A stretch of 64,000 nt of DNA from Rotaria sp. Silwood1 (taxonomy: Eukaryota; Rotifera; Eurotatoria; Philodinida; Philodinidae), in assembly GCA_905250075.1 (NCBI GenBank), contig CAJNOP010000017.1:186001-250000 (forward strand), read 5' to 3'. The position numbers were made by a program, and so were the translations under genes. Shown here in pieces: positions 1-11,101 of the stretch. Position 1 is the first letter of the stretch, and the number at the start of each line of letters is the position of its first letter. The notes below the pieces were generated by a model. That model ran no database searches. It saw nothing but the letters and a program-made list of their open reading frames with translations, and was not told the DNA's origin.

Positions 1-636
1 CAATATTTCAAACTTATCTCATTGATAATGAGCTATATTAATAAATTATCGTACTACACATATAGAAAGATATCTATCTTGGAGAATCAAAAAAGAGAAT
101 GAGCCAATGAACCGTTTGGTTTCAGTAGGAGATTGAAAGACGACTGAAAAACAACCCAAAGCCAAACTCAATAGTATTCCCATAGTGCAAATTTCTACCA
201 ATGAAAAAAATGAAAGGTCATGAAATTTAGTAGATAAGAGGACTTTTCGTCAAGTAAACAAAAACGATTCGAGCGATTTGGATGCATGTCTAGTCTTCTC
301 TTCATTCCTATGCACATTTACATCCATGAACTTCATTTTTGTTGTGCGTGCTTAACTTGTCGGTGTGTATCGTTTACCAATCCATAAACCAGAGGTTTAT
401 TCTCGATAGGAAATTGACAATTGGTTCGTATATATTCAAACCAGTTTTCTTTTATTTTATCTATGATTTAATTTGTCTAGTTTCACATATAATGAAGGAA
501 TTAAACTGTTTAAAATTAATTCACACACACAGACACACGCACACGTACACATCAAAGATTATTTTTTCATTCTATAAATATGTGATAAATAACAAAAAAA
601 AAAAAAACAAGAACAATTAAATAACTTCATTGTTGA
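1..636. other. Non-coding flank with a CA-rich microsatellite
   Basis: No gene is recognisable here. The short open frame at 339-620 is low-complexity and resembles no family. An imperfect CA repeat lies at about 522-552, followed by an A-run near 594-606. The stretch is probably the 3' flank of the minus-strand galactosyltransferase gene that ends at 637. Confidence 0.6.
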
Positions 637-2514
637 TTATAATTCATCCTTTTTCATCGATACATTTTCTTCAATTCGTTTTTGTGTTGCAACTACATCA
701 ATACTAGCTAATGTTGATTTTGTTACAGAATCTTCTTTATCATTTTGTCCAAGAATTGGTGTATTTTCAGTATCAGATATATAATTTGGTTCACCAAAAT
801 AATGTGTTGGTGTTAAAATTGATGGATAAAATGCGTATGCTTTAAGTTTTCTATTACGAAAATGACTTTTCCAACTTTCATTTGGATGATGATCATACAT
901 GATTGGTAAATATTCATCAACAGGTAAAATTTTTTGAAGTGGATTTTCATCAACAAGCAAACGTGCACCACGTAATGAAAGTGCATAACCAACAGTCCAA
1001 TGAGAATAAGATGGTTCAATAAGATATGTTTCAATTGTATTTTCATAATTTTCTTCATCAGGTCGCATAATTTTTCTTCCGAGGTATAATATATCCCAAT
1101 CGAATGAACGATTTAATAAAATTTTTTCTAATTTATATTTAAAATAAACATCGAAACGAACATCGTCTTCAAGTATTAATATACCATTTGAATATTCATT
1201 TTTAATCATATCTTGCCAAATAAAATAATGTGAAAAAAAACAACCTAATTCACCATAATTCATTGGTCGTTGATTATATGGATCTTCATAATTTGGTAAT
1301 AGACGAATATTAAGATTTTCTAAATATTTTTGATCAATTGTATATTTTCCATCAACAGCATCAAAAAATCGTACGGATATATTAAGTATATCAAATGTTG
1401 CTTGTAAACGTTCACGACGATCAGTACGACGTACAAGATTAATAACATAAATTTCATCTAAACCAAATTTTGTTTTTTCTTTTGATAATAGTATACTAAT
1501 CAATGATGTACGTGGAATTGGTGGTAAATAAGTTTGTGATAGACCATTCAATTGATGTTCGATTAACATATGAATGTAAAATTCCTTTATAATTGTTTCA
1601 TCATAAGATGTTTCAAGAAATTGTACCGGTATATAACCAAATACTTCACGATTACATACATATGAAGGTATAGAATTTTCTCTTGCAATAACATCAATAG
1701 CTAAAATTAAAAAAAAAAAAGAAAGAGAAAATTAAGCAGAAGTAAAACAAAATTAACAAAAAGAAATACCAGTCTGTGGTTGAATTTTTTCATAATTTTT
1801 ATTCGTTAAAAAGACATCACGTATTTGTGGATAATTAAAATTAAAAAAATAAAAATCTTTTATGCCACCATTAATAAGAAAACAACCAAGTTTTTTTCGT
1901 TCATATATTTGTTTATAATCATGAAAACCTGATATTTGTTGATCATTTAAATAAAATGTTGATGTAAACATATCTTTAGTCGAACGTAATAATGGTGTCA
2001 TTAATGGTTTATCTTTAGATATTAATATTGATAAAATTTTTTTAGGTTCTAATAAAATAATCATTGAATCAAACATAGCAAGATATGTTATTTCAAGTTC
2101 AAATGAACGTTTCATGACATCATTTAAACGATTAGCTTGATCATTTTGTGTTTTTGCTGTCCATTCATGAATAATAATTGTTGTAAATATTGATTGATCA
2201 GATTTTTTCATAGTTGATACCCATTCATTTAATAATCGACTAGTTTCATTTTCAGTAATTGTATTAAATACATGATAAAGATGCAAATCTAAATAACATT
2301 GACTACATGGACAAGTTAATTGTTCAAGTTGTCGAAGAAAATAAGGTAAGACATAAGGACGATTATATATATCAACATCAACTAATAAACGTTGATCATT
2401 TGTCGAAGAAATAGTTGATGATTCATTTTCTCCGAATAAATGATATTTTCTTGCATTAACAAAAATAATTAGAAAACAGAAACATAATAACATTGAAATC
2501 AATAGATTTTTCAT
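637..2514 (-). CDS. Procollagen galactosyltransferase-like (glycosyltransferase 25 family)
   Basis: The gene has two exons, 2514-1770 and 1700-637, joined by a 69-nt GT-AG intron in phase 1, giving 602 aa (human COLGALT1 is about 620). The chosen start gives a clean signal peptide (MKNLLISMLLCFCF...); an upstream in-frame ATG at 2580 would bury it. The C-terminus is KDEL, an ER-retention signal, where the human enzyme has RDEL. The C-terminal GT25 domain starts near residue 331 (YVINLVRRTDRRERL). It holds the acidic LEDDVRFD motif at about 425-432, the PVDEYLPIM segment and the TPTHYFGE block near the end. Family role: adds galactose to hydroxylysine of collagen-like proteins in the ER lumen. 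The N-terminal GT domain is diverged; where vertebrate enzymes read ADTDN this one reads MFDSM, so that half may not bind metal. COLGALT versus the related CERCAM type cannot be separated by eye. Confidence 0.88.
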
Positions 2515-4950
2515 TTTGAAAACAAAAAAATCTGAAAAGAAAACAACAATAATAGTCTTGTTCCTTATAGAGGCATGCATATCGTCTGTTTTTCTATCAT
2601 GTTTGCTATGCTTACGAACTGTTCTTTGACCGATGTTCTCTATACATTGGTAGAAAAATAGGAAGAAACGTATGACTTATGTTCGTCAATGTGCCTCTGA
2701 TACCGAGATAGATATAACCGCTATGATGAAGCATACAGAAAATACTACATATGTATGTCTCTTCGTTCTTGATAAATGTGGAGAAAAGAAAAAATATGTG
2801 CAAATGAACACAAGAACATTTCTTTAGGTTGAGATAGACGATATCGTTGGGCGAATAATTTAAAAGAAAAGCACAAGAAACAGAAAAAAACGAATGACAA
2901 TGAGGCACTTAAATAGAATGAATTAAAAACTCCAAAGATAGAGAACTAATTTAGATATATAACATCAATCTAGTTTACGATTTACATGTATCGTAACGAA
3001 AATATCTGGATATTTTCTTTTTTTTTTTTTCAAAATATTGTCATTGTTTCTATGATCACATGAGATAGAAATTGAAGTTTAGCATAGGCGAAATCGATTT
3101 TTATTTCAGTATATCCACATTATAAAGTTGTATCTTGATAAACGACATGAATCTTAAATTATTTTACAATGTCACTTTAGCATGTAATTATGTTCTTTAT
3201 ATCATCCACAGTTACTACAAAATTGTAATCAGTTGAGACTTCTTCAGCTCACCCAGTATGGCCAGTTTGTTAAATTTTTGTCTGGTTCGAAAAAATTTCT
3301 TGTTTTTTTTTTTCAAATGTGCGCAGATTTTTTTACTATGTCCTGAAGAACAGATATCGTATTATAGTTATTAAAATATGCCAATTATATTAAAACTGTA
3401 GAGTCGTGCTTGTCTTAGTTGAGCCGGATATATGTTGACCTGAAAAATGTCGTCTCGTTTGTTCATTATTTATATTTTTTTTTGTTTGAAATTACACACG
3501 AAATTATATTTTTCTGAGTTAAAAATTTAAATGCAACATAGTCAAGGCTAAAATATCAATCCTTACTTGCTGAAATTTGAGAAGAACGAGAACGGATATG
3601 AGTGATATTTTGACATGGAATAGTTTTACGGTTTTGATAAAGGAACTAAATTTGCTTGTACAATGTTCAATTAGTCACAAACTAATTCATTTACTCAATC
3701 TTTTTTTTTTCAACCGGAAAGAATTGGTACAAACTAATAGCCTGAACTAGTTCAAGTGGTTTGTTCTAGTACTGAATTGAGCCTATTACATCTCTGGAAA
3801 GAATATACAGGGCAATGTTTCAGTTCTTTTGAATAATTATAAAGCCGTGGTACAGCATGTTTTATTCATGTTGTAACTTTTATTGATGAAAACTTTATAT
3901 CATAGTTCGTCTTTTATGTGCAGCGATAAGATCATTATCATGATCTAGATTGAATTATGTTAATTGTAAAGACATGTTTTACTAGATATGAAATATTTAA
4001 TTTATTTAAAAATTGACTTTTTGATAATGTCTTCAAAGAGTAATGCATTCGAATCAGAAGCAACATATGATTATAATGAAATGCCCTTTGTTGCTCAAAC
4101 GAATCACAGTTTTAGTTAATGCAATGACGATAAAAGCATTTTAGACTCAGACTAAGGATAGGTCTCATCTAAGAATTACTAAGAAGCAAGTTTTATTCTA
4201 TTTTAATAAAAAGTGTGAAATTCCCCCCCACCCCCTCCTTTTCCTTGCAACAAAACTCATCTTTGATGAAAAATAGTATAAATATGTTGGTACATGTTGA
4301 CTGTTTGATGATTTTAATATAAAGAATATGAAATTTTTATGCGAATTTTCTGACTAATATGGCTTTAGTGTTTTACTTCTTAGAAAATTATATTGAACTT
4401 AATATCTATTCCTTCGTCAAATAACATTAGTTTTCAATAACAATTATCGATCCTGTTAAAGAAGACAACAAAGTCGAAAATATTTCTTCTCCACCTCTCA
4501 ACTTCTATTTTTCGATTTTCGATGAGAAGCTATATTTATATAAAAAGAACCTTGACTGATGTAACAATAAAACATAACAAACTCCTAAAAATATTAAAAG
4601 TAGCTTATTACATCCATGATTTTCGTCAACAATCATATTACTGTCAATATATCGCTTCAAAATGTAACAAAATTTGTATGATGTTTGTAATTAGTTTTTC
4701 ATCATAGATGAAATCATATGGTAATTAAAACAATCTTAATATCATTGAATGCGGTCTTGATTTTAGTACAATATTCATAAGTAAATCACACTTAATTTAT
4801 ACTTTCAACAAGAGTTGCTCGATTTTATAAAATAAATATTATCAATAGATGTATATATATATATTTGCATGAGAATAAATACGTCTGCTGTTGATTTGTA
4901 TAAAGCTAAAGTAAATTGGATTGATTATATTTTTATTGCATAGCAAAAAC
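2515..4950. other. Intergenic region, no gene seen
   Basis: No coding signal is recognisable on either strand. Short open frames at 2612-2908 (minus) and 4522-4707 (plus) have compositionally biased, family-less translations. There are T-runs near 3020 and 3305 and a C-rich tract at about 4224-4236. Confidence 0.5.
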
Positions 4951-5878
4951 ATGTTCTTCTTAATTCTTCTCAATCTATTATTACCATTGGCAAGTAAATC
5001 TCTTGAAAATATTTCTTACGGTGCGAAATTTTATGAAAAAAATAATAGCAATATAATAATCAAATTCGAATGTCAGCTTTAAGGAATCTACGGCAATTAC
5101 TCCTATGACACTTGTTTTCCAGTAGATATTTTGTTAGAACATTATTGATTTGATATAACAAAGAAATAGATAATAATTAGATTCAGATATTATCATTACC
5201 CTCACTCTCATTATTACGAGATAACTTTTCCAACTGATCGAGCACTTTCGAACTTAGATTTTGTCCGTAATTTTCCCTGAGAACATACTTATTTTACTGT
5301 AGAAGATAAACAATGAAATCACTTGTGGATTGTTATTATAAGAGAAAATGCCAAGAAAAATAATATATGCATAATTTTTTTTATCTAGTTGCTGATATTC
5401 CATTGGAATGGATCAATTGTAGTACGTGGACCGATCAAGTATTAATTGAAAAAGTCGAAGTAAACATATGGCCACCTAAACGAAACGAATTATTAACAGT
5501 ATCCGTATCAGGTGTGGCAAAAGAATCATTTATCGAGGATATTCTTTACCATCAATATTGGGATCATTAGATGATCTCTGAATTACATTACCTACTTATT
5601 CAGGTCCATTAAAAATGGTTATATTTAATGGTACAATACCTGAAATAGCACCTGAAGGACAATATGATATATATGTAAATGCAAACGAGCAAGATCAAGC
5701 AGAGATTCTATGCGTTAAAATTAGTTGGGAATCTAAGATAGTTGAAAATAAAAAACGATGGCTTAACGACCATTCGTTCAGATTCTTTTTTTCTGATCAT
5801 TCTATAACAAGAGCATTTTTGCATCAATTTTTTTATTTTATTTCAAGTTTATCTTCATATGATGCCACTCTATTATGA
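4951..5878 (+). pseudogene. Broken ML-domain lipid-binding protein (NPC2-like)
   Basis: Exon 1 (4951-4993) encodes a signal peptide (MFFLILLNLLLPLA). It joins in phase 1 to exon 2, which starts at 5389 after a ctag acceptor. Exon 2 reads ADIPLEWINCSTWTDQ, then VEVNIWPPKRNELLTVSVSG, and ends with IPEIAPEGQYDIYVNANEQ and ILCVKISW. This is the layout of secreted ML (MD-2-related lipid-recognition) proteins of the NPC2/PG-PI transfer type. The middle is damaged. There is a frame change at about 5522-5532. In the continuing frame, the conserved DLC cysteine is a TGA codon (5579-5581) and the expected CPLK reads GPLK, so both central cysteines are gone. The C-terminus runs on about 45 residues past the usual end. 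I read it as a dead copy; a sequencing error could explain one of the breaks but not all of them. Confidence 0.72.
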
Positions 5879-6603
5879 AAAGAACATTAATTATCCAAAG
5901 TTATTGCTGAAGTGGTTTTCCAATCTGAAAAAAATATTCTCATTGTTGAATATCATTTTCTATATAGACAAATCGCTGGTTGCATGTAGTCTATAGATTG
6001 TACCTAATTCAATCAAAATGGTATTGACTGTTCTTTCTTAAATGGCAAATCGAAGTTGAACGTATGAACATTATCTAAAACCAGTCTTAGATTGATTTCG
6101 TTTCTCTCAACAAATAATTAGGCATGATGCAGATGAACAATCAAAGATGAATCGAAATCATATTTTGTAGTATTAAATAGGGATTAATATTTGTTTTATA
6201 TTTTACCGACATGTATCGATCCGTAAATAAATATCAATAGTTCTTTCCAGACTAGACTGGAATCTAGGAATCAAGCCTTTGTTAAGTTTGATTTAACAAA
6301 AACTTGAACTCCTATATTATTCCTTTTTCATAAACCTATTGATAGACGAGTGAGGGGCAGTTGAGTCTTTTTAAAAACAAAGAAAAATTCTTTTTATTTA
6401 AAACGTTTTTGATACAAACTGTGATCACTATCTTCCATTGTATCATCACCTCTTCTATATTATTTTTTTTCTAAGAAAATAAACTAAAAAATCAAAAGAT
6501 TTCAGTTCAGATCTTGTTTATTAGTATCTCAAAAAGTAATGAAATTCAATGCATTAACATTTGCTTGTATAATATTATCATTATCTTGATTAGAACTTTA
6601 CAG
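5879..6603. other. Intergenic region, no gene seen
   Basis: No coding signal or repeat was recognised between the ML pseudogene and the 3' end of the dCMP deaminase gene. Confidence 0.5.
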
Positions 6604-8816
6604 TTACTGGTTTAGTCTTAATAACGGTATTGATTTCATGTTTTGTTTATCTAATTTAATATTCGCTTGTTCAAACAATTGACGAACATCTTCCAAACTT
6701 GAAGAATATTCTCTCGTATAAACAACACGTTTTATACCATTTTGAATAATTTTCTTTGAACATTGACGACATGGATTATGTGTAACATAAAGTGTAGTAT
6801 CTCGACATAGACGACGACCTAATGAAGCAAAAACGATTGTATATCTAAAATTTGTGCATCAGAAAAAAAGAAGAAACGTTTCATACCGGCTTCGAATAAT
6901 GCACTTTCTTCAGCATGTATACAAATACATTCGTCCAATCTTTCACCATGTTCAATTGACATATTCCAACAACGTTTACATCCACCTTGATCACATGCTT
7001 TGATATTATCCGGCGTACCATTATAACCTGTAGCAATGATGCGTTGATCTGTGTCAGCAATGATACATCCAACACGATGACGTACACAATTACCACTGAA
7101 ACAGTCTAGAGACATGTCAATACCATAGCAAGAAAGTAATCTCTTATCGACAATGTGAACTTCTAAATAAGCTTCCTAGGTATAGCGGTTCTACATGAAA
7201 TGATATTTTCAGATAATAAAAATTTGAAAAGAAATTTCTATTATCGCTCTAAAACTACTATTCGATGTCTTATTAATCCATGTTGCAGATAAGGTTATTG
7301 AATAAATAGAAAGTTGATTATGCTGCTGTTTTTTCTTTGAAAGATCTAATATTCAAATCTTCTCTTCATAAATTTAGAATAATACACATTTGATTCAAAA
7401 TACAAACACAAATAGTGTCTTTCGAACCTTGACTTTTTTCTAGTATAAAACGAAGCAAAAGTTGCATTGCATTAGTTTATGAACTTATTCTAGTAGTTGT
7501 CGAAAGAACACGATCATGGTTTTTTTTCTTACTATTGTTTAAATAGTTTCCTCTGCTAGATGACTTCAATCTAAACGGTATAGAACAGATTTACGAGAGA
7601 GTTTATTCGACTGGTACTTTCGATTTCGGCTCATATTTTGCTCGTAGAAAGGACTCATAGTGTAGATGAAAATCCTGCAAGAATTCGTGTCACTATGCCT
7701 TTTTTTTCGAATTATAGCCATTTTACTGGACTTTCTATCTATTGCAGAATATCGAAAGAAAAAAGTTGTGACGAGGCGTTTCGGTCTGGAATTCTTTCCA
7801 ATAATAACTCTCATGGTCCTTATGATAGTCTGAAAGTTTCCATTCAAACAATATGCCTAAAAATTGAATTATTTTTGAAGCTTTCATGTAAAAGTAACAT
7901 TTTTTGCAACCTTATTATTTCAGAAAAGGGACATCTATTTGAGTTGAAACCTTCAAGGTATCATAACGGCTATAAGAGTTATTGTTTTGGGAAAATCTTA
8001 GACTGAAGCTTTCTGCTGCGATTTTTCTCGTGATATTACGAAATAAACTGAAAGTTCAGTGAAATGACCATAACTGAAAGAAAAATGTCTAATGGTACGA
8101 ATCTTTTCAAGATTTTATCAATAATATAAGTTCTACCTATGAGCAAAACATGAGTTCAAACGAAGATTATTAGTCGGATTGGTTCGCTCGTTAGTTTATG
8201 ATACTAACTGAGAAGCTGTAATCCAAGCCAACATTAAAAAATATTGATCCCAATTCGGACACAATAATTTTATTGTCGTTGTTGATTGTTGATCTTTTGA
8301 ATTGACTGATAATAAATCTGCTAATTTCTTTTCCAAATTCCTTCGATCGTTTGTATCATTAATCAATCGTAAATCACAAGAGTCCATACATTTGTTTAAT
8401 GGTGATATATCTTTACTATCTAAGTGCAGATTTTCTAACATGTTTTCAATATATTGTTCGTTAGAACTTAACCCAAACATTAAATAATCATCTAATTGAA
8501 CAAACATTTCCAAAGAGTGAATTATCGGATGTTTTTGACGCTGAAATCGTAGTATTAATGGTCCCTCAATAGCAATTGGGAAAAATTGAGGATTATCACG
8601 AATTTCGGTCATCGCTTTCAATGAATCGATACCCACAATTACAACATTTTTTGGCCATGTTTCTTTCACTTTTGAAAGACATTCTTTAGCTGTATGATCT
8701 TTCTTCTTCTTAAAATCTTTGTACTCCAGTATAACGAAATCGTATTGTTCATGAAGGATATCAGCAATTAAATGTTTACCACTCGATAATGAACCAATTA
8801 AGCCAATTATTAGCAT
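6604..8816 (-). CDS. Deoxycytidylate (dCMP) deaminase, fungal architecture
   Basis: Three exons, 8816-8209, 7095-6887 and 6818-6604, with phases 2 and 1 closing to 343 aa. Residues 1-200 form an N-terminal P-loop-kinase-like domain (MLIIGLIGSLSSGKHL, a Walker-A-like loop with His after GK). A linker (LLCPNWDQYFLMLA) matches the RPSWDxYFMxLA segment of yeast DCD1. The catalytic domain follows: CVRHRVGCIIA, ATGYNGTPDN, then the zinc and catalytic motif IHAEESALFEAG (H263, E265) and PCRQC (C289, C292). Role: deaminates dCMP to dUMP, supplying thymidylate synthesis. Ordinary animal DCTD is about 180 aa and lacks the N-terminal domain, so this is the fungal form. Intron 1 (8208-7096, about 1.1 kb) is swollen by a fold-back element; intron 2 is 68 nt. 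The splice donor of exon 1 (GTTAGT) was chosen because it alone keeps phase with the downstream TTTCAG acceptor. Confidence 0.87.
7594..8190. repeat. Fold-back (palindromic) element in dCMP deaminase intron 1
   Basis: The two ends are imperfect inverted repeats. The left arm from about 7594 (CGAG..., GCTCATATTTTGCTCGTAG, ...CATTTTACTGGACTTTC) is matched by the reverse complement of about 8040-8190 (CGAGCGAACC..., ACTCATGTTTTGCTCATAG, ...CATTTCACTGAACTTTC). Arms are about 150 bp. There is no transposase, so it is probably a non-autonomous MITE-like insertion. No clear target duplication was found. It accounts for the unusual length of this intron. Open frames running through it on both strands are by-products of the palindrome. 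Confidence 0.6.
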
Positions 8817-8949
8817 TATAGCTATTTAGTTAAAAAATTCTAACCGATCTACAAACTAAATAAAATAAGATGAGAAAGTGCACAATATCAATTCAATGAC
8901 TGACATCTTAATGATAAAAAAAATAAGAGTCAAATAAATCTATATAGGC

Positions 8950-10690
8950 TCTGGAACTGAAAATCGAGATCGTTTATAACACTAGATGGTATTCGAGATT
9001 CTCTCGAATACGAAATGTAGTACGAAGAACGAATTTTGATTTTTCGAAAATGACAATATTTCATGAAAACGAATAAACAATTTCACGATTCATCAGAAAT
9101 CGGTCTTTTCGAAACCATATTTATGTTTTGCTGTAATTAGCATTTGCCCTGCCACTATGAATTCTAAAATTCATGTTGCAACCGATCAGCCGACAAAAAT
9201 CCGAAAGAATTCATAAACCAGCCATCGCGAGATTCATCACTACGAGAACTCTAAGAATGCGCAACAGCACATTTCTAATAAACGACATCGATTGATCGTT
9301 TAATTATCTGTATGCTTCATTATCTAGAATCAGCTGTATTCACAGCTGTTTGATACATAAGAAAAAGAGTAACACCTAACTTTTGCTTAAGTTTTCATTT
9401 TAATTATCTTGCAATGAAAAAAGCTCTAAGTCCTGTCAAATTTGTTTTTTGTGGACGCTATTTCCTCGGGAACAGAAAGTGGTGGAAGGAATCTGGAAAA
9501 AATGGCAGTATTTCGATCTCGATATCTGGCCTTCGCGTTTGAACGAGCACTTTGTGAGTTTTCATTCTCGAGATCATCGCGTCACAAAACTAGATGGCAT
9601 TCGAGATGCCCTGCGAAGCCGGAATTTCGAGAAACCGAGAAAAACTGATATTTCTTTAAATATCAGACATGACTAAATTCATCACTATGAGAACTCTATC
9701 AAAGTCTAAAAACTTAGTTTGAAAGAATGATATTGATTGATCGATTAATTATCTTTGTGATTCATTATCTATGATCACCTGTATTTGTAGCCGTTCGACA
9801 TATAACAAATGCGACTGGCGCCTAACTTTCGTCGCTATTTTCGTTTTAATTATCTCAAAGTCAACGAACTTTTAAATCATGCTAAATTCATCATTTTCGG
9901 AAGATTTTTTCTCGAAAACAGAACATCGTATGATGGTAATCGAAAAAAAAATATACTTGTTCGGTGTTGATACTTTTACTTTGCGTTTCAACGAGTGTTC
10001 TCGGAGTTTTGGTTCTCGACATCATCGAGTCACAAAACGACAACTTTTGATGCGTACATCTCAAATTCGTCATGTATGTCGCGATGATTTCTGGAGAAGT
10101 CAGAAAAGAATCGTTGTAATGAGAATTGATAGTATCAAGATCAAACTTAAATATTTCGGAGTCAAAATGTTCTTTAAGACATCGAGATAAGTTACCAATA
10201 GTTTCCCAAAAAGACGAAATTATTCGGAATTAGAAATTTTGTTCTTTCGAGATAATTAAAAAGAGAAACGTTAGACGCCAGTCTCTTCGCTCATGTAGGA
10301 AACAGCTGTGAGTGCAGCTAATGATAGATAATGAATCATGCAGATAATTAAACGATCAGTGAACAATGTTCATTAGAGAGTCGTGCATACGCGTTTATAG
10401 AGTTCTTCTGATGATGAATATTACAATGGCTGATTCTAAAGCTCATAATTACTACAATCAGCTGATCGATAGAAATAGAGTTTCCAGTTGTGAAAAATAA
10501 AAGAAGCAGTGTTCCAAGTAGAAGATAAACATCTTTATACGAAATATCGTTTTATTAAAAATCCTGAAGATGATTATTCGTTGTTTTCGAAAAATAGATA
10601 TTCGTGCTTCGCACCTTACTTAGCACTCTCGACGAAGTCGAGATGCCATCTAGTCTAACTTGTAGTCCCAGAAATCATCGCGGCACAAAA
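8950..10690. repeat. Cluster of decayed direct and inverted repeat units
   Basis: A unit of about 450 bp recurs. The block containing GATTGATCG(T/A)TTAATTATCT and GATTCATTATCTA occurs at about 9285-9430 and 9730-9870, and in inverse orientation at about 10245-10385. A second block (TCGAGATCATCGCGTCACAA, then ACTAGATGGCATTCGAGATG) occurs at about 9565-9615. It is recognisable at about 8965-9010 and 10015-10040 and as inverted or mixed pieces at 10620-10690. Copies are well diverged, so the cluster is old. Arrangement: two or three direct units followed by an inverted one, as left by nested or tandem insertion of a non-autonomous DNA element. The open frames at 9442-9676 and 9879-10190 are inside the repeat units and look non-genic. 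Confidence 0.6.
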
Positions 10691-11016
10691 TGACGAATTT
10701 GAAACCGTACGTCTAGAAACAAACAAAACTCGCTACGTGGTACTATAATGTGCTTCGCACCTAAAAAAGAAAGAAAGTAAACTCGCGATCGACTACATAA
10801 ATGCTGTGCTTCACATCGCATTAAAAAAAAATAAAAATGAATTATATGCTTTTGACTGTGATTTACTTTGGTAGAGAAGATCGAGAGAATATTCAATGTT
10901 GCTTTTTTTAGTTAATTACAATGAATTAATCTTGCTACCTAATCTTACCAATAGAAAACTACCAATATAACTACAATGTTCAGAATCAGAAAATTGTTGA
11001 TAATGAAGGTCAATAA

Positions 11017-11088
11017 GCCTCTATAGCTCAGTGGTAGAGCGCCAGTCTTGTAAACTGGAGGTCCGTAGTTCGATCCTGCGTGGAGGCA
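11017..11088 (+). tRNA. tRNA-Thr (anticodon TGT)
   Basis: A full 72-nt cloverleaf without an intron. The acceptor stem GCCTCTA pairs with TGGAGGC and has discriminator A. The D arm is GCTCAGTGGTAGAGC. The anticodon stem CCAGT/ACTGG holds loop CTTGTAA, giving anticodon TGT (reads ACA, threonine). The T arm CGTAG-TTCGATC-CTGCG carries the GTTCGATCC B box. The A box (TAGCTCAGTGG) is intact, so it should be transcribed by RNA polymerase III. CCA is not encoded, as expected for a nuclear gene. Confidence 0.95.
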
Positions 11089-11094
11089 TTAATA

Positions 11095-11101
11095 TTTTTT
11101 T
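11095..11101 (+). terminator. Pol III T-run terminator for tRNA-Thr
   Basis: Seven consecutive T residues begin six bases after the tRNA 3' end, the usual RNA polymerase III termination signal. Confidence 0.8.

Noticed and set aside
339-620. A 93-codon plus-strand open frame
   Set aside because: It runs through a CA microsatellite and A-run, with biased composition and no domain.
5579-5581. TGA at a conserved cysteine as a possible selenocysteine codon
   Set aside because: An adjacent frame change and loss of the partner cysteine indicate pseudogene decay; no SECIS hairpin was recognised.
7638-8006. A 122-codon open frame on the plus strand
   Set aside because: It lies wholly inside the fold-back element in the deaminase intron and its translation has no family resemblance.
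9442-10190. Open frames rich in Arg and Ser near 9.4-10.2 kb
   Set aside because: They coincide with diverged repeat units, differ between copies and show no conserved translation.
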